A DNA stretch of 64,000 nucleotides from Gammaproteobacteria bacterium 45_16_T64 (lineage in GTDB: Bacteria; Pseudomonadota; Gammaproteobacteria; Pseudomonadales; Ketobacteraceae), in contig MABD01000022.1 of assembly GCA_002162955.1 (NCBI GenBank), positions 20,516 through 84,515 of the forward strand, given 5' to 3'. This document shows, piece by piece, positions 9,071-16,930 of the stretch. The notes beneath the pieces are model-generated. The model was not told where the DNA came from and searched no databases. It saw only the letters and a program-made list of their open reading frames with translations. Position numbers and translations under genes: made by a program. Positions within the stretch are counted from its first letter, which is position 1. Each line of letters opens with the position of its first letter.

Positions 9071-10156
9071 TCAGGAAACCTCAACCATACGAATTAAATT
9101 GCTTTCACCGTCTACGAGTTCATCCTCCGAAAAAATATCCTTTGCCAGCTGGGGTTTGAAAATGGTGGTCCCATCCTTTCTCAAGAATTTATTGACGAAT
9201 TCTTTATCTTCGCCAGCCAGGCAAATTTGGCTGTTATCCCTAAAATATTTTATATTAAATCCAATATCACTAATTTCCTTAAGACTCTGTTCGTAAATAT
9301 TACCCAGTTTTATGTGAACATAAGGACACGGCAACACATCTCCAATGGGAGTCACGTACAGCCTGTTTACGGTATTACAGCCTATTACCGCCTCTTTTTT
9401 ACGGTCAAACGGGTCCCAGAGATTACGGAGCACATTTTTGTATTGTTTTCGCATCTCAATTAGGTGTTTTCGATCTTCATCGTCCACCATAATATCCGAC
9501 ATTTTCGCCCACATTCCTCCCGGTGTCGCTACGTTCAACAACGTGGTATAACGCTTATCTTTCGAGTATTCCAGCAACAATTTAACGTCCTCGGACAGGG
9601 CATTATAGTGACCGACCGTTATATTTAAGTAAGGTGCTATACCGGCATTCTGCACATGTTCCAACGCATTTATCGCTCGTTGCCACGAGCCTTTTTTTCC
9701 GCGAAATTTATCATGAGCTTCGGGGTCCATACTGTCTATGCTGACAGATACTCTATCCACACCCAAAGCGGCTAGCTTTTCGGCAATCTCTGCCGTCATA
9801 TGCCAGCCATTAGTCGTGACATATACATAGAACCGTTCAGTGCCTATCGCCTCAAGTGTTTCGTACAACAGCTCAGGGCGTAGCAATAACTCTCCACCCT
9901 GTAGATCCCATTCGAAAATCCCCAACTCATGGGCTTGATCAGCAATTTCAGCAATCTTAGCAGCAGGTATCACATCTTTTGAATGATCCCCTATCGGAGA
10001 ATTGGTAAAACAATGCTCGCACCGCAAATTACATGCATTGTTTAAATTGACATCAATACCTCGTTGCTTAGTCCCTATTTGGCCATTGTTCTTTTTTACA
10101 TACTTGTGGAAGTCTCTAAACTTAGTAACAACTATGGGTTTTGATAACAATGCCAT
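9071..10156 (-). CDS. Radical SAM/SPASM-type enzyme
   Basis: 361 aa. The 4Fe-4S cluster motif CNLRCEHC places Cys42, Cys46 and Cys49 near the N-terminus, followed by DLQGGELLLRPEL (the GGE motif) and YVTTNGW. The C-terminal region has SPASM-like cysteines (VIGCNTVNRLYVTPIGDVLPCPYVH and later SQICLAG). Radical SAM/SPASM proteins modify peptides or carry out difficult C-H or C-C chemistry on small molecules. No precursor-peptide gene is evident nearby, so a small-molecule or sugar substrate is more likely. It is the second gene of the operon, and CGGAGAG precedes its ATG. Confidence 0.85.
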   Translation of the reverse strand: MALLSKPIVVTKFRDFHKYVKKNNGQIGTKQRGIDVNLNNACNLRCEHCFTNSPIGDHSKDVIPAAKIAEIADQAHELGIFEWDLQGGELLLRPELLYETLEAIGTERFYVYVTTNGWHMTAEIAEKLAALGVDRVSVSIDSMDPEAHDKFRGKKGSWQRAINALEHVQNAGIAPYLNITVGHYNALSEDVKLLLEYSKDKRYTTLLNVATPGGMWAKMSDIMVDDEDRKHLIEMRKQYKNVLRNLWDPFDRKKEAVIGCNTVNRLYVTPIGDVLPCPYVHIKLGNIYEQSLKEISDIGFNIKYFRDNSQICLAGEDKEFVNKFLRKDGTTIFKPQLAKDIFSEDELVDGESNLIRMVEVS

Positions 10157-10212
10157 GAGAACTCTCCGAATGACCGTTTTCTATTACTTATAGGGGCTAA
10201 TAAATGATGAAA

Positions 10213-10452
10213 CTATATGACAACTTCATATTTTTTCATGATCGTCTTTCCAGTCACAAAAGAACTAAATTCGACGATATCATCTGTCTCCATCGAAATT
10301 TCGAAGATATCTTCAAGCTCAGATATCAATGTCATGTGTCCTACAGAATCCCAATTTTCTATCGATTGATATTCCAAAGCCGCTGCCTCATTTCGATCGT
10401 CTAACTCAAACGCTTCTACAAACGCATCGATATACTTTTCTATGTGTGACAT
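10213..10452 (-). CDS. Acyl carrier protein
   Basis: 79 aa acidic protein. The 4'-phosphopantetheine attachment site is Ser36 in WDSVGHM, followed by a helix-rich acidic stretch (TLISELEDIFEISMETDDI), as in stand-alone ACPs. The ATG at 10452 is used; a GTG three codons upstream sits too close to AAGAAGG. It is the first gene of the operon and lies about 70-80 bp below a near-consensus sigma-28 promoter. It should carry the acyl intermediate worked on by the FabZ-like and SDR proteins. Confidence 0.88.
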   Translation of the reverse strand: MSHIEKYIDAFVEAFELDDRNEAAALEYQSIENWDSVGHMTLISELEDIFEISMETDDIVEFSSFVTGKTIMKKYEVVI

Positions 10453-10531
10453 AACTTTCACCAGCCTTCTTAGGACAACAGAGTAAATAACACTTCAAAC
10501 ATGGACAAAAAAACACCAGGCCTTTAAATCT

Positions 10532-10558
10532 ATATCGGCCTAGCAATGGCAATATTTA
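10532..10558 (-). promoter_or_regulatory. Sigma-28 (FliA) promoter in front of the ACP-led operon
   Basis: Read on the minus strand: TAAA (10558-10555), exactly 15 nt, then GCCGATAT (10539-10532). This matches the flagellar consensus TAAA-N15-GCCGATAA at 11 of 12 positions. The leader to the ACP ATG would be about 70-75 nt. It places the biosynthetic operon in the late-flagellar regulon. Confidence 0.75.
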
Positions 10559-10800
10559 GCACAGAGTGATGTCTTTTCCCGTCAATTTTTTCGCTTCCTT
10601 CAATAAAAAGCAGGAACCGTGCCATATTGACAACTCGAAATCACATCAACTAAGCCTATGATTATTGAGATAATATCTGTTCGTACCTACAGTAAAGTTT
10701 AGGATACACGCGCAGTCAAATTAATGACGATTTAAAATCCAGCTTTTATTAAGACTATAAGTACGGAATTATAAGAAGGTTATCGCATTTTTAGACATGC

Positions 10801-10841
10801 CCTGGCATATGGCCCTAGTCAGGACCAAACCCATTGCCAGG
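10801..10841 (-). terminator. Nested hairpin just after the glycosyltransferase stop
   Basis: Outer arms CCTGGCA (10801-10807) and TGCCAGG (10835-10841) are perfect complements. Inside them, GGCCCT (10811-10816) pairs with AGGACC (10821-10826) allowing one G-T. It begins 9 bp after the glycosyltransferase stop and probably ends that transcript, although no clear U-tract follows on the minus strand. Confidence 0.45.
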
Positions 10842-10849
10842 ACTATCAA

Positions 10850-12751
10850 TTACAACGCTTCGTCAAGCTCCACAGGCTCATCCATGTAAAATACCTTTTC
10901 GTCCGAATTTTGGTAAGCCTCGTGATTTATATACGTATTCCATACTGCTTCAACAGCCCTTACAGCGGTATCGGTATTGTATAATGTTTCATCTAGGTTT
11001 AGATCAAATAGTTTTTTGGCAATAGACTCTCGATAATCATCCTCCTCAATCATCTTGAGTGCCAACTCATAATATTCTTCAAAGGTATCCGCTATCATCT
11101 CGCTGGGTGCCTCAGCTTTTTCCAGCACACTCACATCCGCTACACCTTCCACGCCACATAACTCTGGGTCCCCCCTCAATACCACCATCGGCAAAAACAC
11201 TTTAAGTGCGTCAACATTTCCGTTGGAGTTATTAAATGGGAACGGCCCCAAATACAGATCACAGGCCGACAACTTCTCCATATACATCTTATAATTAAAA
11301 GGGGGATGTACAACAGAATCCGGTAATACGGTTTTTATTGCTTTCATTGCATTCTGATAGGTAATGCCGGGGACATGCGGAAAGAAATGAAATTTTATAT
11401 TCCGGCTAACACGCTCCTTTATCAGGATTAGCATCGACAAGAAATCATGATTCAACTTCATTAACATTGACGGAACAGCAATATCCAATTGTTTCTTATT
11501 CTCCCTAACATGGGTTTTAGGGGCTTTCCATTTACTCTTGTCATCGACTTTATACATCGGCAAGGTGCCACCAAAATCAACAATTTTCTCACTGAATACA
11601 CGCGTATATGGAATAGAGCAGGTTTCGGCACCAATATAATCGATATGTCTTGATTGAGTTGACATTGGATGGCCCAAAAATGCCATTTGTATAGGTGCCA
11701 AGCGAATATTCGCCATTGGAATCATGACATTATTCATACCTAAGCTAGTATAAATGAGCATGTCTGGTTGTTTTTTCAAAACCAAACTAATAGCCTTTTT
11801 GATATCACTATTACTATCTGGGAGCTCTACGATTTCATCAAAGGCGAAATGTACGTTTTCGTTAAAACACCCTCGACAATGAAACCCTATTGTATGAAAT
11901 CGCTCCTTCAGTCCAATAATGGTATCGCCATAACACCGAAACATCGCGTGGGTAACATTAAGCGCTTCACTCATAATCGCTAATACGGGCTTGTCTTTTA
12001 ATGTCCGAACTACCGGAAACTTAGGTTCTTTAACACCTCGTCTTTTCATCCAACTTTCATACGAACGGTTAAAAACTCTTTTTGCCTCATATTTATTATA
12101 TGCACTAGCATAGCTAAGATTCATCCACGCAGGGCCCACCATTGAGGCCACCCTATCGTCATTTATCTCAAGGTCAAACCCTTCCATTTCAACCAGGGTT
12201 CTCACTACTTCTTCACGGTTTTCATGACTATGTTTTTCTGCATAATTTAGCGCTCGAAAACAGGATAAAACAACAGGCGTCATTATTTCAGGATAATTCG
12301 TTAAAAATTCCTTGAAAGGTAGCTGCACTTTTGAAAAAGGCGACCACAAAAAAACCATCTTTAAGAAACTATGTAGTGATATATCATCGCTGTGATTACC
12401 ATCTTCATCCATATCTAGAATTCTACGAATAACAAAATCACTATTCTTAAATGGTGTCAGATAAACAATCGCTGCATAGTTTGATTGAAAAGGTACAAGC
12501 TGTGAAAACCCCGCTTCGTTAAGTTTAAAGGTCTTTTGCAAGAACAGAAAATTAACTGCCCCAACCAGCCTCGTCGCAATATACTGGACTTGTTCTTCTG
12601 TCCAGCCACCGAACACTTCATCCTGTTTCTTCCGGTGAACGGAGGTTTTTTTGAAGATTACCAGTAATGATTTAAAAGCTGCATTCAGATCTTGATTTGC
12701 TATGCAGGATTCTAATTTTTCCAGGTCTTTTTCTATTGTACTCATTTCCAT
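10850..12751 (-). CDS. HMW1C-like (GT41) protein glycosyltransferase, probable flagellin modifier
   Basis: 633 aa, the size of HMW1C/ApNGT N-glucosyltransferases (about 620 aa) and related to the O-GlcNAc transferase fold. The first ~250 residues are alpha-helical. The catalytic half shows MAFLGHPMSTQSRHIDYIGAE, the GT-B second domain (HFFPHVPGITYQNAMKAI) and a nucleotide-sugar site around LYLGPFPFNNSNGNVDALKVFLPMVVLRG. It has no signal peptide or membrane segment, so it acts in the cytoplasm, where flagellins are modified before export. Its position after fliD-fliS-fliT and the aminotransferase supports flagellin as target. The exact sugar is unknown. Confidence 0.78.
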   Translation of the reverse strand: MEMSTIEKDLEKLESCIANQDLNAAFKSLLVIFKKTSVHRKKQDEVFGGWTEEQVQYIATRLVGAVNFLFLQKTFKLNEAGFSQLVPFQSNYAAIVYLTPFKNSDFVIRRILDMDEDGNHSDDISLHSFLKMVFLWSPFSKVQLPFKEFLTNYPEIMTPVVLSCFRALNYAEKHSHENREEVVRTLVEMEGFDLEINDDRVASMVGPAWMNLSYASAYNKYEAKRVFNRSYESWMKRRGVKEPKFPVVRTLKDKPVLAIMSEALNVTHAMFRCYGDTIIGLKERFHTIGFHCRGCFNENVHFAFDEIVELPDSNSDIKKAISLVLKKQPDMLIYTSLGMNNVMIPMANIRLAPIQMAFLGHPMSTQSRHIDYIGAETCSIPYTRVFSEKIVDFGGTLPMYKVDDKSKWKAPKTHVRENKKQLDIAVPSMLMKLNHDFLSMLILIKERVSRNIKFHFFPHVPGITYQNAMKAIKTVLPDSVVHPPFNYKMYMEKLSACDLYLGPFPFNNSNGNVDALKVFLPMVVLRGDPELCGVEGVADVSVLEKAEAPSEMIADTFEEYYELALKMIEEDDYRESIAKKLFDLNLDETLYNTDTAVRAVEAVWNTYINHEAYQNSDEKVFYMDEPVELDEAL

Positions 12752-12781
12752 CGTCGTAAACCTTCTCCGCTTTTTATATCA

Positions 12782-13993
12782 CTAACCGATACGTATTACC
12801 TTTGAGGATTTATTGTCTCTACGTCCTATGCTCTTCTTAGTGCCATTAACAATATAGTCTATATCTTCATTCACGAGAAAATTATGAAACGGTAAGCTGA
12901 ATAGGGTTTTGCCAAGGGTATTCGTGACAGAAAGACAAGCCTCTCCATGTTGGCCCATCAACTGATATTCACAGAATGCCGGATGCTGATGAATAGGCTT
13001 GTACCAAGGCCGGGCTTCTATTCCCAGTTGAAGCAACGCATTAACAACATCATGATTGTCTTTTCTTCTAGTATCTCGAATACCAATAACACAAGAGCTA
13101 TAGAACACCGCTCGTTGAAGGTAAGAGATATCGCCACCTGGTGACTCATTACTATGGCTTTGAAAAAACACCCAGGATTTGATTGTCTCCATCGCAGACT
13201 GATAGTATCGACGGATTGCATCACGACGATCAACAACCTCTTGCCAACGCTCAAGTTGAGCAAGTCCCACCGCAGCATGATATTCGCTTAGCTTGTAGTT
13301 ACTACCCACCTCTTCGATAACGCCGGCCGAAAACCCAAAATTCGATAGTTTTTTCCCTCTAGCCGCCTCTTCTTGTGAAGGGTAAATCACAAAACCACCC
13401 TCACCTACACCAAACGCTTTTGTTGCATGAAGACTGAAACACACGGTAAGTTCAGTGCTCACTTTCTGACTTTCTATCGCAGGTGCTGCATCGATAATAA
13501 CAGGTAATTGAGTATCTCGAGCAAACTGTTCCCAACCATCAATATCCTGCGGCATCCCCATGGTCGCCACAGGCAATACGCCATGAAACTCTACAAAGCT
13601 CATCGCGTCATAGGCTATCTCTGGCGTCATTTGCCATGATTTTTCATCGACATCACAAAATACGGGGTTATGCCCACAATTGACAATCGCCGTAACCGTA
13701 GCCGGAAAAGTAAATGAGGGTACCAAAATGCTAGAACCCGCAGGAAGGCTAAGAGACTTAATAGCCAATTCTATAGCCGCTGTCCCAGATGAACAGGTGA
13801 TCAGGCGCTCTTTATCAACACCAGGAAAAAATCTATCCAAAATGCCTAATTCAAGCTCATTCACCAAAGGACCAAAGTTGCTATACCAATGCTTTTTATC
13901 AGTGGACTGTAAATAGCGCGCAAGCTGATAATATTCCGGCATATCCGGAATAAGATAGGGTATTGTTTGTCTAGAGGTCGAGTGAATCGCCAC
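12782..13993 (-). CDS. DegT/DnrJ/EryC1/StrS-family sugar aminotransferase
   Basis: About 403 aa PLP enzyme. The cofactor lysine is in SLHATKAFGVGEGGF, and GTAAIELAIKSL and VPSFTFPATVTAIVNCGHNPVFCDVD are the usual N-terminal motifs of sugar 3- or 4-aminotransferases that make dideoxyamino sugars. GTG at 13993, six bases after GGAG, is the likely start; an upstream TTG at 14005 overlaps that ribosome site. It lies 39 bp after the FliT-like gene, in line with fliD-fliS. A viosamine-like 4-amino-sugar for flagellin is an attractive inference by analogy with the aminotransferases of Pseudomonas flagellin islands. Confidence 0.82.
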   Translation of the reverse strand: MAIHSTSRQTIPYLIPDMPEYYQLARYLQSTDKKHWYSNFGPLVNELELGILDRFFPGVDKERLITCSSGTAAIELAIKSLSLPAGSSILVPSFTFPATVTAIVNCGHNPVFCDVDEKSWQMTPEIAYDAMSFVEFHGVLPVATMGMPQDIDGWEQFARDTQLPVIIDAAPAIESQKVSTELTVCFSLHATKAFGVGEGGFVIYPSQEEAARGKKLSNFGFSAGVIEEVGSNYKLSEYHAAVGLAQLERWQEVVDRRDAIRRYYQSAMETIKSWVFFQSHSNESPGGDISYLQRAVFYSSCVIGIRDTRRKDNHDVVNALLQLGIEARPWYKPIHQHPAFCEYQLMGQHGEACLSVTNTLGKTLFSLPFHNFLVNEDIDYIVNGTKKSIGRRDNKSSKVIRIG

Positions 13994-14032
13994 GGGTTTC
14001 TCCAACTTTGGCGAAGCACTTCTCGGTCTTAC

Positions 14033-14368
14033 TCAGAACCGCCCCGCTACATCAAGATACTTATCGGTATTCTTTTTACTTGCTTTTAATTCCAAACACG
14101 CCTTCTTTAAGTCGTTCGACTTGTCCTGACATTTACTGACCACCCGCTGATACACGTTCATTAGATCGACAAATTCCTTTTTGATATTTTCGCTCTCGTC
14201 CTTTCTTAATCCGCCGTCAGCATTCCCGCTCACAACATGACAGCTCATTATTTCAGTCACTTGTTGTTTGATGCGGGTGTCAAGATCCAGTAATCCATGA
14301 TACTGCTGCAATTCTAGTGCCGAATTTAACTCTATTTTCAATTCTTTTAGCGCATTGAGTGAGTTCAT
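14033..14368 (-). CDS. FliT-like flagellar export chaperone (putative)
   Basis: About 111 aa, mostly alpha-helical, with MNSLNALKELKIELNSALELQQYHGLLDLD at the N-terminus and a charged C-terminal helix. There is no diagnostic motif; the assignment rests on length, helical content and the position directly after fliS, where pseudomonads carry a FliT-like gene. It would act as a cytoplasmic chaperone for FliD or other late substrates. ATG 14368 is chosen because an upstream start would lie inside fliS. Confidence 0.55.
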   Translation of the reverse strand: MNSLNALKELKIELNSALELQQYHGLLDLDTRIKQQVTEIMSCHVVSGNADGGLRKDESENIKKEFVDLMNVYQRVVSKCQDKSNDLKKACLELKASKKNTDKYLDVAGRF

Positions 14369-14375
14369 CGTTTTC

Positions 14376-14792
14376 TTAACCTGCAGTGTTTTTGTCAAAT
14401 ATCGCGGTAGCTTCCTCTTTAATGCCTTCCCACCCCGTTTTGATCTCTCTTACAAGCCCGATAATTTCATCCACAATCGCGATATCGTTATTCATCGACG
14501 CCTCGAATAGACGACGTGACATGTAGTCGTACAGAGCATCCAGATTTTCAGCCACTTCACCGCCTTTTTCCTTATCAAGAAAGCTCTGCAACCCCCCTAT
14601 AATATTAATAGCCCGACCCAAGGTCTCACCTTTTCCGGCAAAATCCTTCCGGTCCATGCAACCTCTTGCCTTAGCCATATTATCAATGGCTCCCTCATAC
14701 AGCATTTGAATGAGCTGATGAGGGTTAGCGCCTTCGACCCCAGTTTCCTTATTAACGGCAGCATATTGATTCACTGCTTTATTTGTATACAT
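14376..14792 (-). CDS. fliS: Flagellin export chaperone FliS
   Basis: 138 aa. The NPHQLIQMLYEGAIDNMAKARGCM stretch (near residue 22) and FLDKEKGGEVAENLDALYDYMSRRL are typical of FliS, a helical-bundle chaperone that binds the disordered C-terminus of flagellin in the cytoplasm. ATG at 14792 follows GGAGAAAGGT. It sits 42 bp after fliD and just before the FliT-like gene, the standard order. Confidence 0.93.
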   Translation of the reverse strand: MYTNKAVNQYAAVNKETGVEGANPHQLIQMLYEGAIDNMAKARGCMDRKDFAGKGETLGRAINIIGGLQSFLDKEKGGEVAENLDALYDYMSRRLFEASMNNDIAIVDEIIGLVREIKTGWEGIKEEATAIFDKNTAG

Positions 14793-14834
14793 ACCTTTCT
14801 CCAAACCAATTGCTACTTCTAATTATGATAAACT

Positions 14835-16244
14835 CTAATCTCTTCCTGCATTCAACGCATCAAATTGCTGCTTAATAAAATCACCCGTACTATTAAACTG
14901 CGCAACAATAATATCCATAGCAGAAAACTGTTTTCGTATCCTTGCTTCAACCGACTCTAACCGAAGCGCTAAGGATACGCGTTGATCAGCAATATCCACC
15001 AGTTGCGATTGAAACGTCGCCTCACGAGTGGGGATGATCCCACCCGACTTGAGAAACTCATCGTGCACACCATCCATTTGCGTTGCTATACCACCGGTTC
15101 CGGCGATAAGCTCTGCCACCTCATCAAATTCTTCATTTAGTGCGGTGGATAATACTGTTTGGTCAAGAACGAGTTCGCCTTCTTCCCCAACGGTAATGCC
15201 AATTCTCGCTAAGCTTGTGTAAGTATCATTGGTGGTATCACCCACTTCTGACTGCAATACCCTTCTGATTTGGGTTTCCAATGACCTTACCGTTGCATCT
15301 CCGGTCAGTAAGCCCGCTTCCTTCTTCTCTATATCGACCGCAGTTAGGAATTTATAAGTAGATTCGAAAGAATTAAATGCATCCACAAAACTACTAATCT
15401 TGTCAGACACATCCGACACATCAGAAGCCACTGTAAGCGTATGCGTATTCCCTGGGTCCGCAGACACTGCGGAGAGGGTAACCCCTGCGATAACACCGGT
15501 AAATACATTGGTAGAACTGGTTGCCGTAAATCCATCGACCGTAATTGAGGCATCTGTTGCAGTATCAATAGAGTTTAGGTTTGCATTAATAAATTTGGAT
15601 ATGCCCGAATCATCAGTATCATCACCATCAGCATCATTCGCAACAGTGATGGTAAATGCATTATCTTCACCCGTTTTATCGGAATTTAGTACCAACTTCG
15701 AAACAGTCTGCCCCGGTGTCACTGGGTCATCAACTGTCAAAATACTGGCAGATATCCCGACGTTATCTGACGCGTCATTAATCGCATCTCTTAAGCCTGT
15801 AAGTGTATTGTTTGATCCCCCTACGATACTAACGGTAAAGGAATCTGAGCCTATCGTCAGCGTGACATCACCCGCACCAATTGCGGTACTCGTGGTCTCG
15901 TAATCATCAGATACCATTTTTTGGGATGATGCTAACGCAGTCACTTCGATATCTGTGGTGCTGGGTACACCGGCATTGGAGGCTGTTGCAGTAAAGACTG
16001 ATTCAGAGCTGGAAGTTGCTGTTCTCGTTGAGAAATCTGCTAATGACGTTAAGCCACTCAAGGCACTTTGAAAGCTACTGAGCGCGCCTTTCAAGGAGGT
16101 ATACGCAGAGATGTCTGCCTGGACCTGTATTTCACGAAAATCCAGTCTATTTTTAACGGGCTCTTCTTCGGCAGCAGTTAAGGTTGAAACCAGTAAATCG
16201 ACATCGATTCCTGAACCTAGCCCGCCAGCGGTAATAGTCGCCAT
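14835..16244 (-). CDS. fliD: Flagellar filament cap protein FliD
   Basis: 469 aa. N-terminal MATITAGGLGSGIDVDLLVSTL is diagnostic of FliD (hook-associated protein 2). The C-terminus is coiled-coil with QFSAMDIIVAQFNSTGDFIKQQFDALN. It forms the pentameric cap under which flagellin subunits fold at the filament tip. The variable middle is rich in Thr, Ser and Asp. GAGGTG lies six bases before the ATG. It is followed by fliS, the FliT-like gene, the aminotransferase and the glycosyltransferase in the same direction, consistent with one operon. Confidence 0.95.
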   Translation of the reverse strand: MATITAGGLGSGIDVDLLVSTLTAAEEEPVKNRLDFREIQVQADISAYTSLKGALSSFQSALSGLTSLADFSTRTATSSSESVFTATASNAGVPSTTDIEVTALASSQKMVSDDYETTSTAIGAGDVTLTIGSDSFTVSIVGGSNNTLTGLRDAINDASDNVGISASILTVDDPVTPGQTVSKLVLNSDKTGEDNAFTITVANDADGDDTDDSGISKFINANLNSIDTATDASITVDGFTATSSTNVFTGVIAGVTLSAVSADPGNTHTLTVASDVSDVSDKISSFVDAFNSFESTYKFLTAVDIEKKEAGLLTGDATVRSLETQIRRVLQSEVGDTTNDTYTSLARIGITVGEEGELVLDQTVLSTALNEEFDEVAELIAGTGGIATQMDGVHDEFLKSGGIIPTREATFQSQLVDIADQRVSLALRLESVEARIRKQFSAMDIIVAQFNSTGDFIKQQFDALNAGRD

Positions 16245-16277
16245 TGTTACACCTCAAAGTAGGGACTCTATATCTCT

Positions 16278-16304
16278 ATATCGTCCGGTTCCTGTACTCC
16301 TTTA
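16278..16304 (-). promoter_or_regulatory. Candidate sigma-28 promoter for fliD
   Basis: On the minus strand TAAA (16304-16301), 15 nt, GACGATAT (16285-16278). The -35 is perfect and the -10 matches the GCCGATAA consensus at 6 of 8 positions. It lies 34 bp above the fliD ATG. Confidence 0.5.
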
Positions 16305-16345
16305 TAGTAGCAATAGATTAATTTGCAAATATTAGACCAACTTAG

Positions 16346-16819
16346 TTAGGCTTTTGATTGAATCAGTATTCCACTACTTTCAAGTAAATCGCCACTTCTG
16401 ATTGCATCAGACAACTTCACTATGTCCTCTGGAGGTATCTGACGAATAATCTCCTTCGTTTCTTGGTCAATCACCGTGATAATGACGCGATTGTCTTTTT
16501 CTGCCATTTCAAAATTGAGCGTACGCTGGTTATCTTGCATATACTCTTCAACGTGGACAATGGCCTCACTGACTTGATTGAGCTCTTCCTCTTTCAACTC
16601 CTCCGGGTCTGGCGGCGCTTTCACAGATTGCTCGGTCCGTAGGCCTCCTGAAGAATCATCCGTAGTCGTCGATTTACCCTGTGCTGGCTGACCCGAGTCG
16701 ACATTGGAAACCACCTGATCAACCGGAACATCAGGCACATCTTTGACAGGCGCGGCGACTACGGTTTTATCCGGCGTCAGCGTTCGTACGTTAATTGATG
16801 ATGCATCGTTATTAATCAT
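16346..16819 (-). CDS. flaG: FlaG-family flagellar protein
   Basis: 157 aa. The C-terminal third carries the FlaG signature: NFEMAEKDNRVIITVIDQETKEIIRQIPPEDIVKLSDAI. The first ~85 residues are low-complexity, rich in Asp, Pro and Val. FlaG proteins occur between flagellin and fliD genes in polarly flagellated bacteria and affect filament length. That is exactly its position here. AAGGTGAC precedes the ATG. Confidence 0.9.
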   Translation of the reverse strand: MINNDASSINVRTLTPDKTVVAAPVKDVPDVPVDQVVSNVDSGQPAQGKSTTTDDSSGGLRTEQSVKAPPDPEELKEEELNQVSEAIVHVEEYMQDNQRTLNFEMAEKDNRVIITVIDQETKEIIRQIPPEDIVKLSDAIRSGDLLESSGILIQSKA

Positions 16820-16842
16820 ACTGTCACCTTTTCAATACAAAC

Positions 16843-16881
16843 GCGAGCGCCCGAGTGGTTAGCTCGGGGCTCGCTTTTTAC
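16843..16881. terminator. Strong hairpin after flagellin 1
   Basis: GCGAGC, a one-base bulge, CCCGAG (16843-16855) pairs with CTCGGGGCTCGC (16863-16874), followed by TTTTT on the plus strand. It lies between the flagellin 1 stop and flaG. On the minus strand the 3' flank is GTTTGTATTG, moderately U-rich, so it probably ends the flagellin transcript while being a better terminator in the opposite direction. Confidence 0.6.
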
Positions 16882-16930
16882 GATTTTGCACGTCCTGTGC
16901 GCTTATTCCTTTTGCCTTATCTCAGCGCGT

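Larger units (their letters stand above)
10462..10849. other. 388-bp intergenic region between glycosyltransferase and ACP genes
   Basis: AT-rich. It contains the sigma-28 promoter at 10532-10558 and a nested dyad at 10801-10841. I see no further open frame with a ribosome site and no tRNA in it. Confidence 0.6.
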
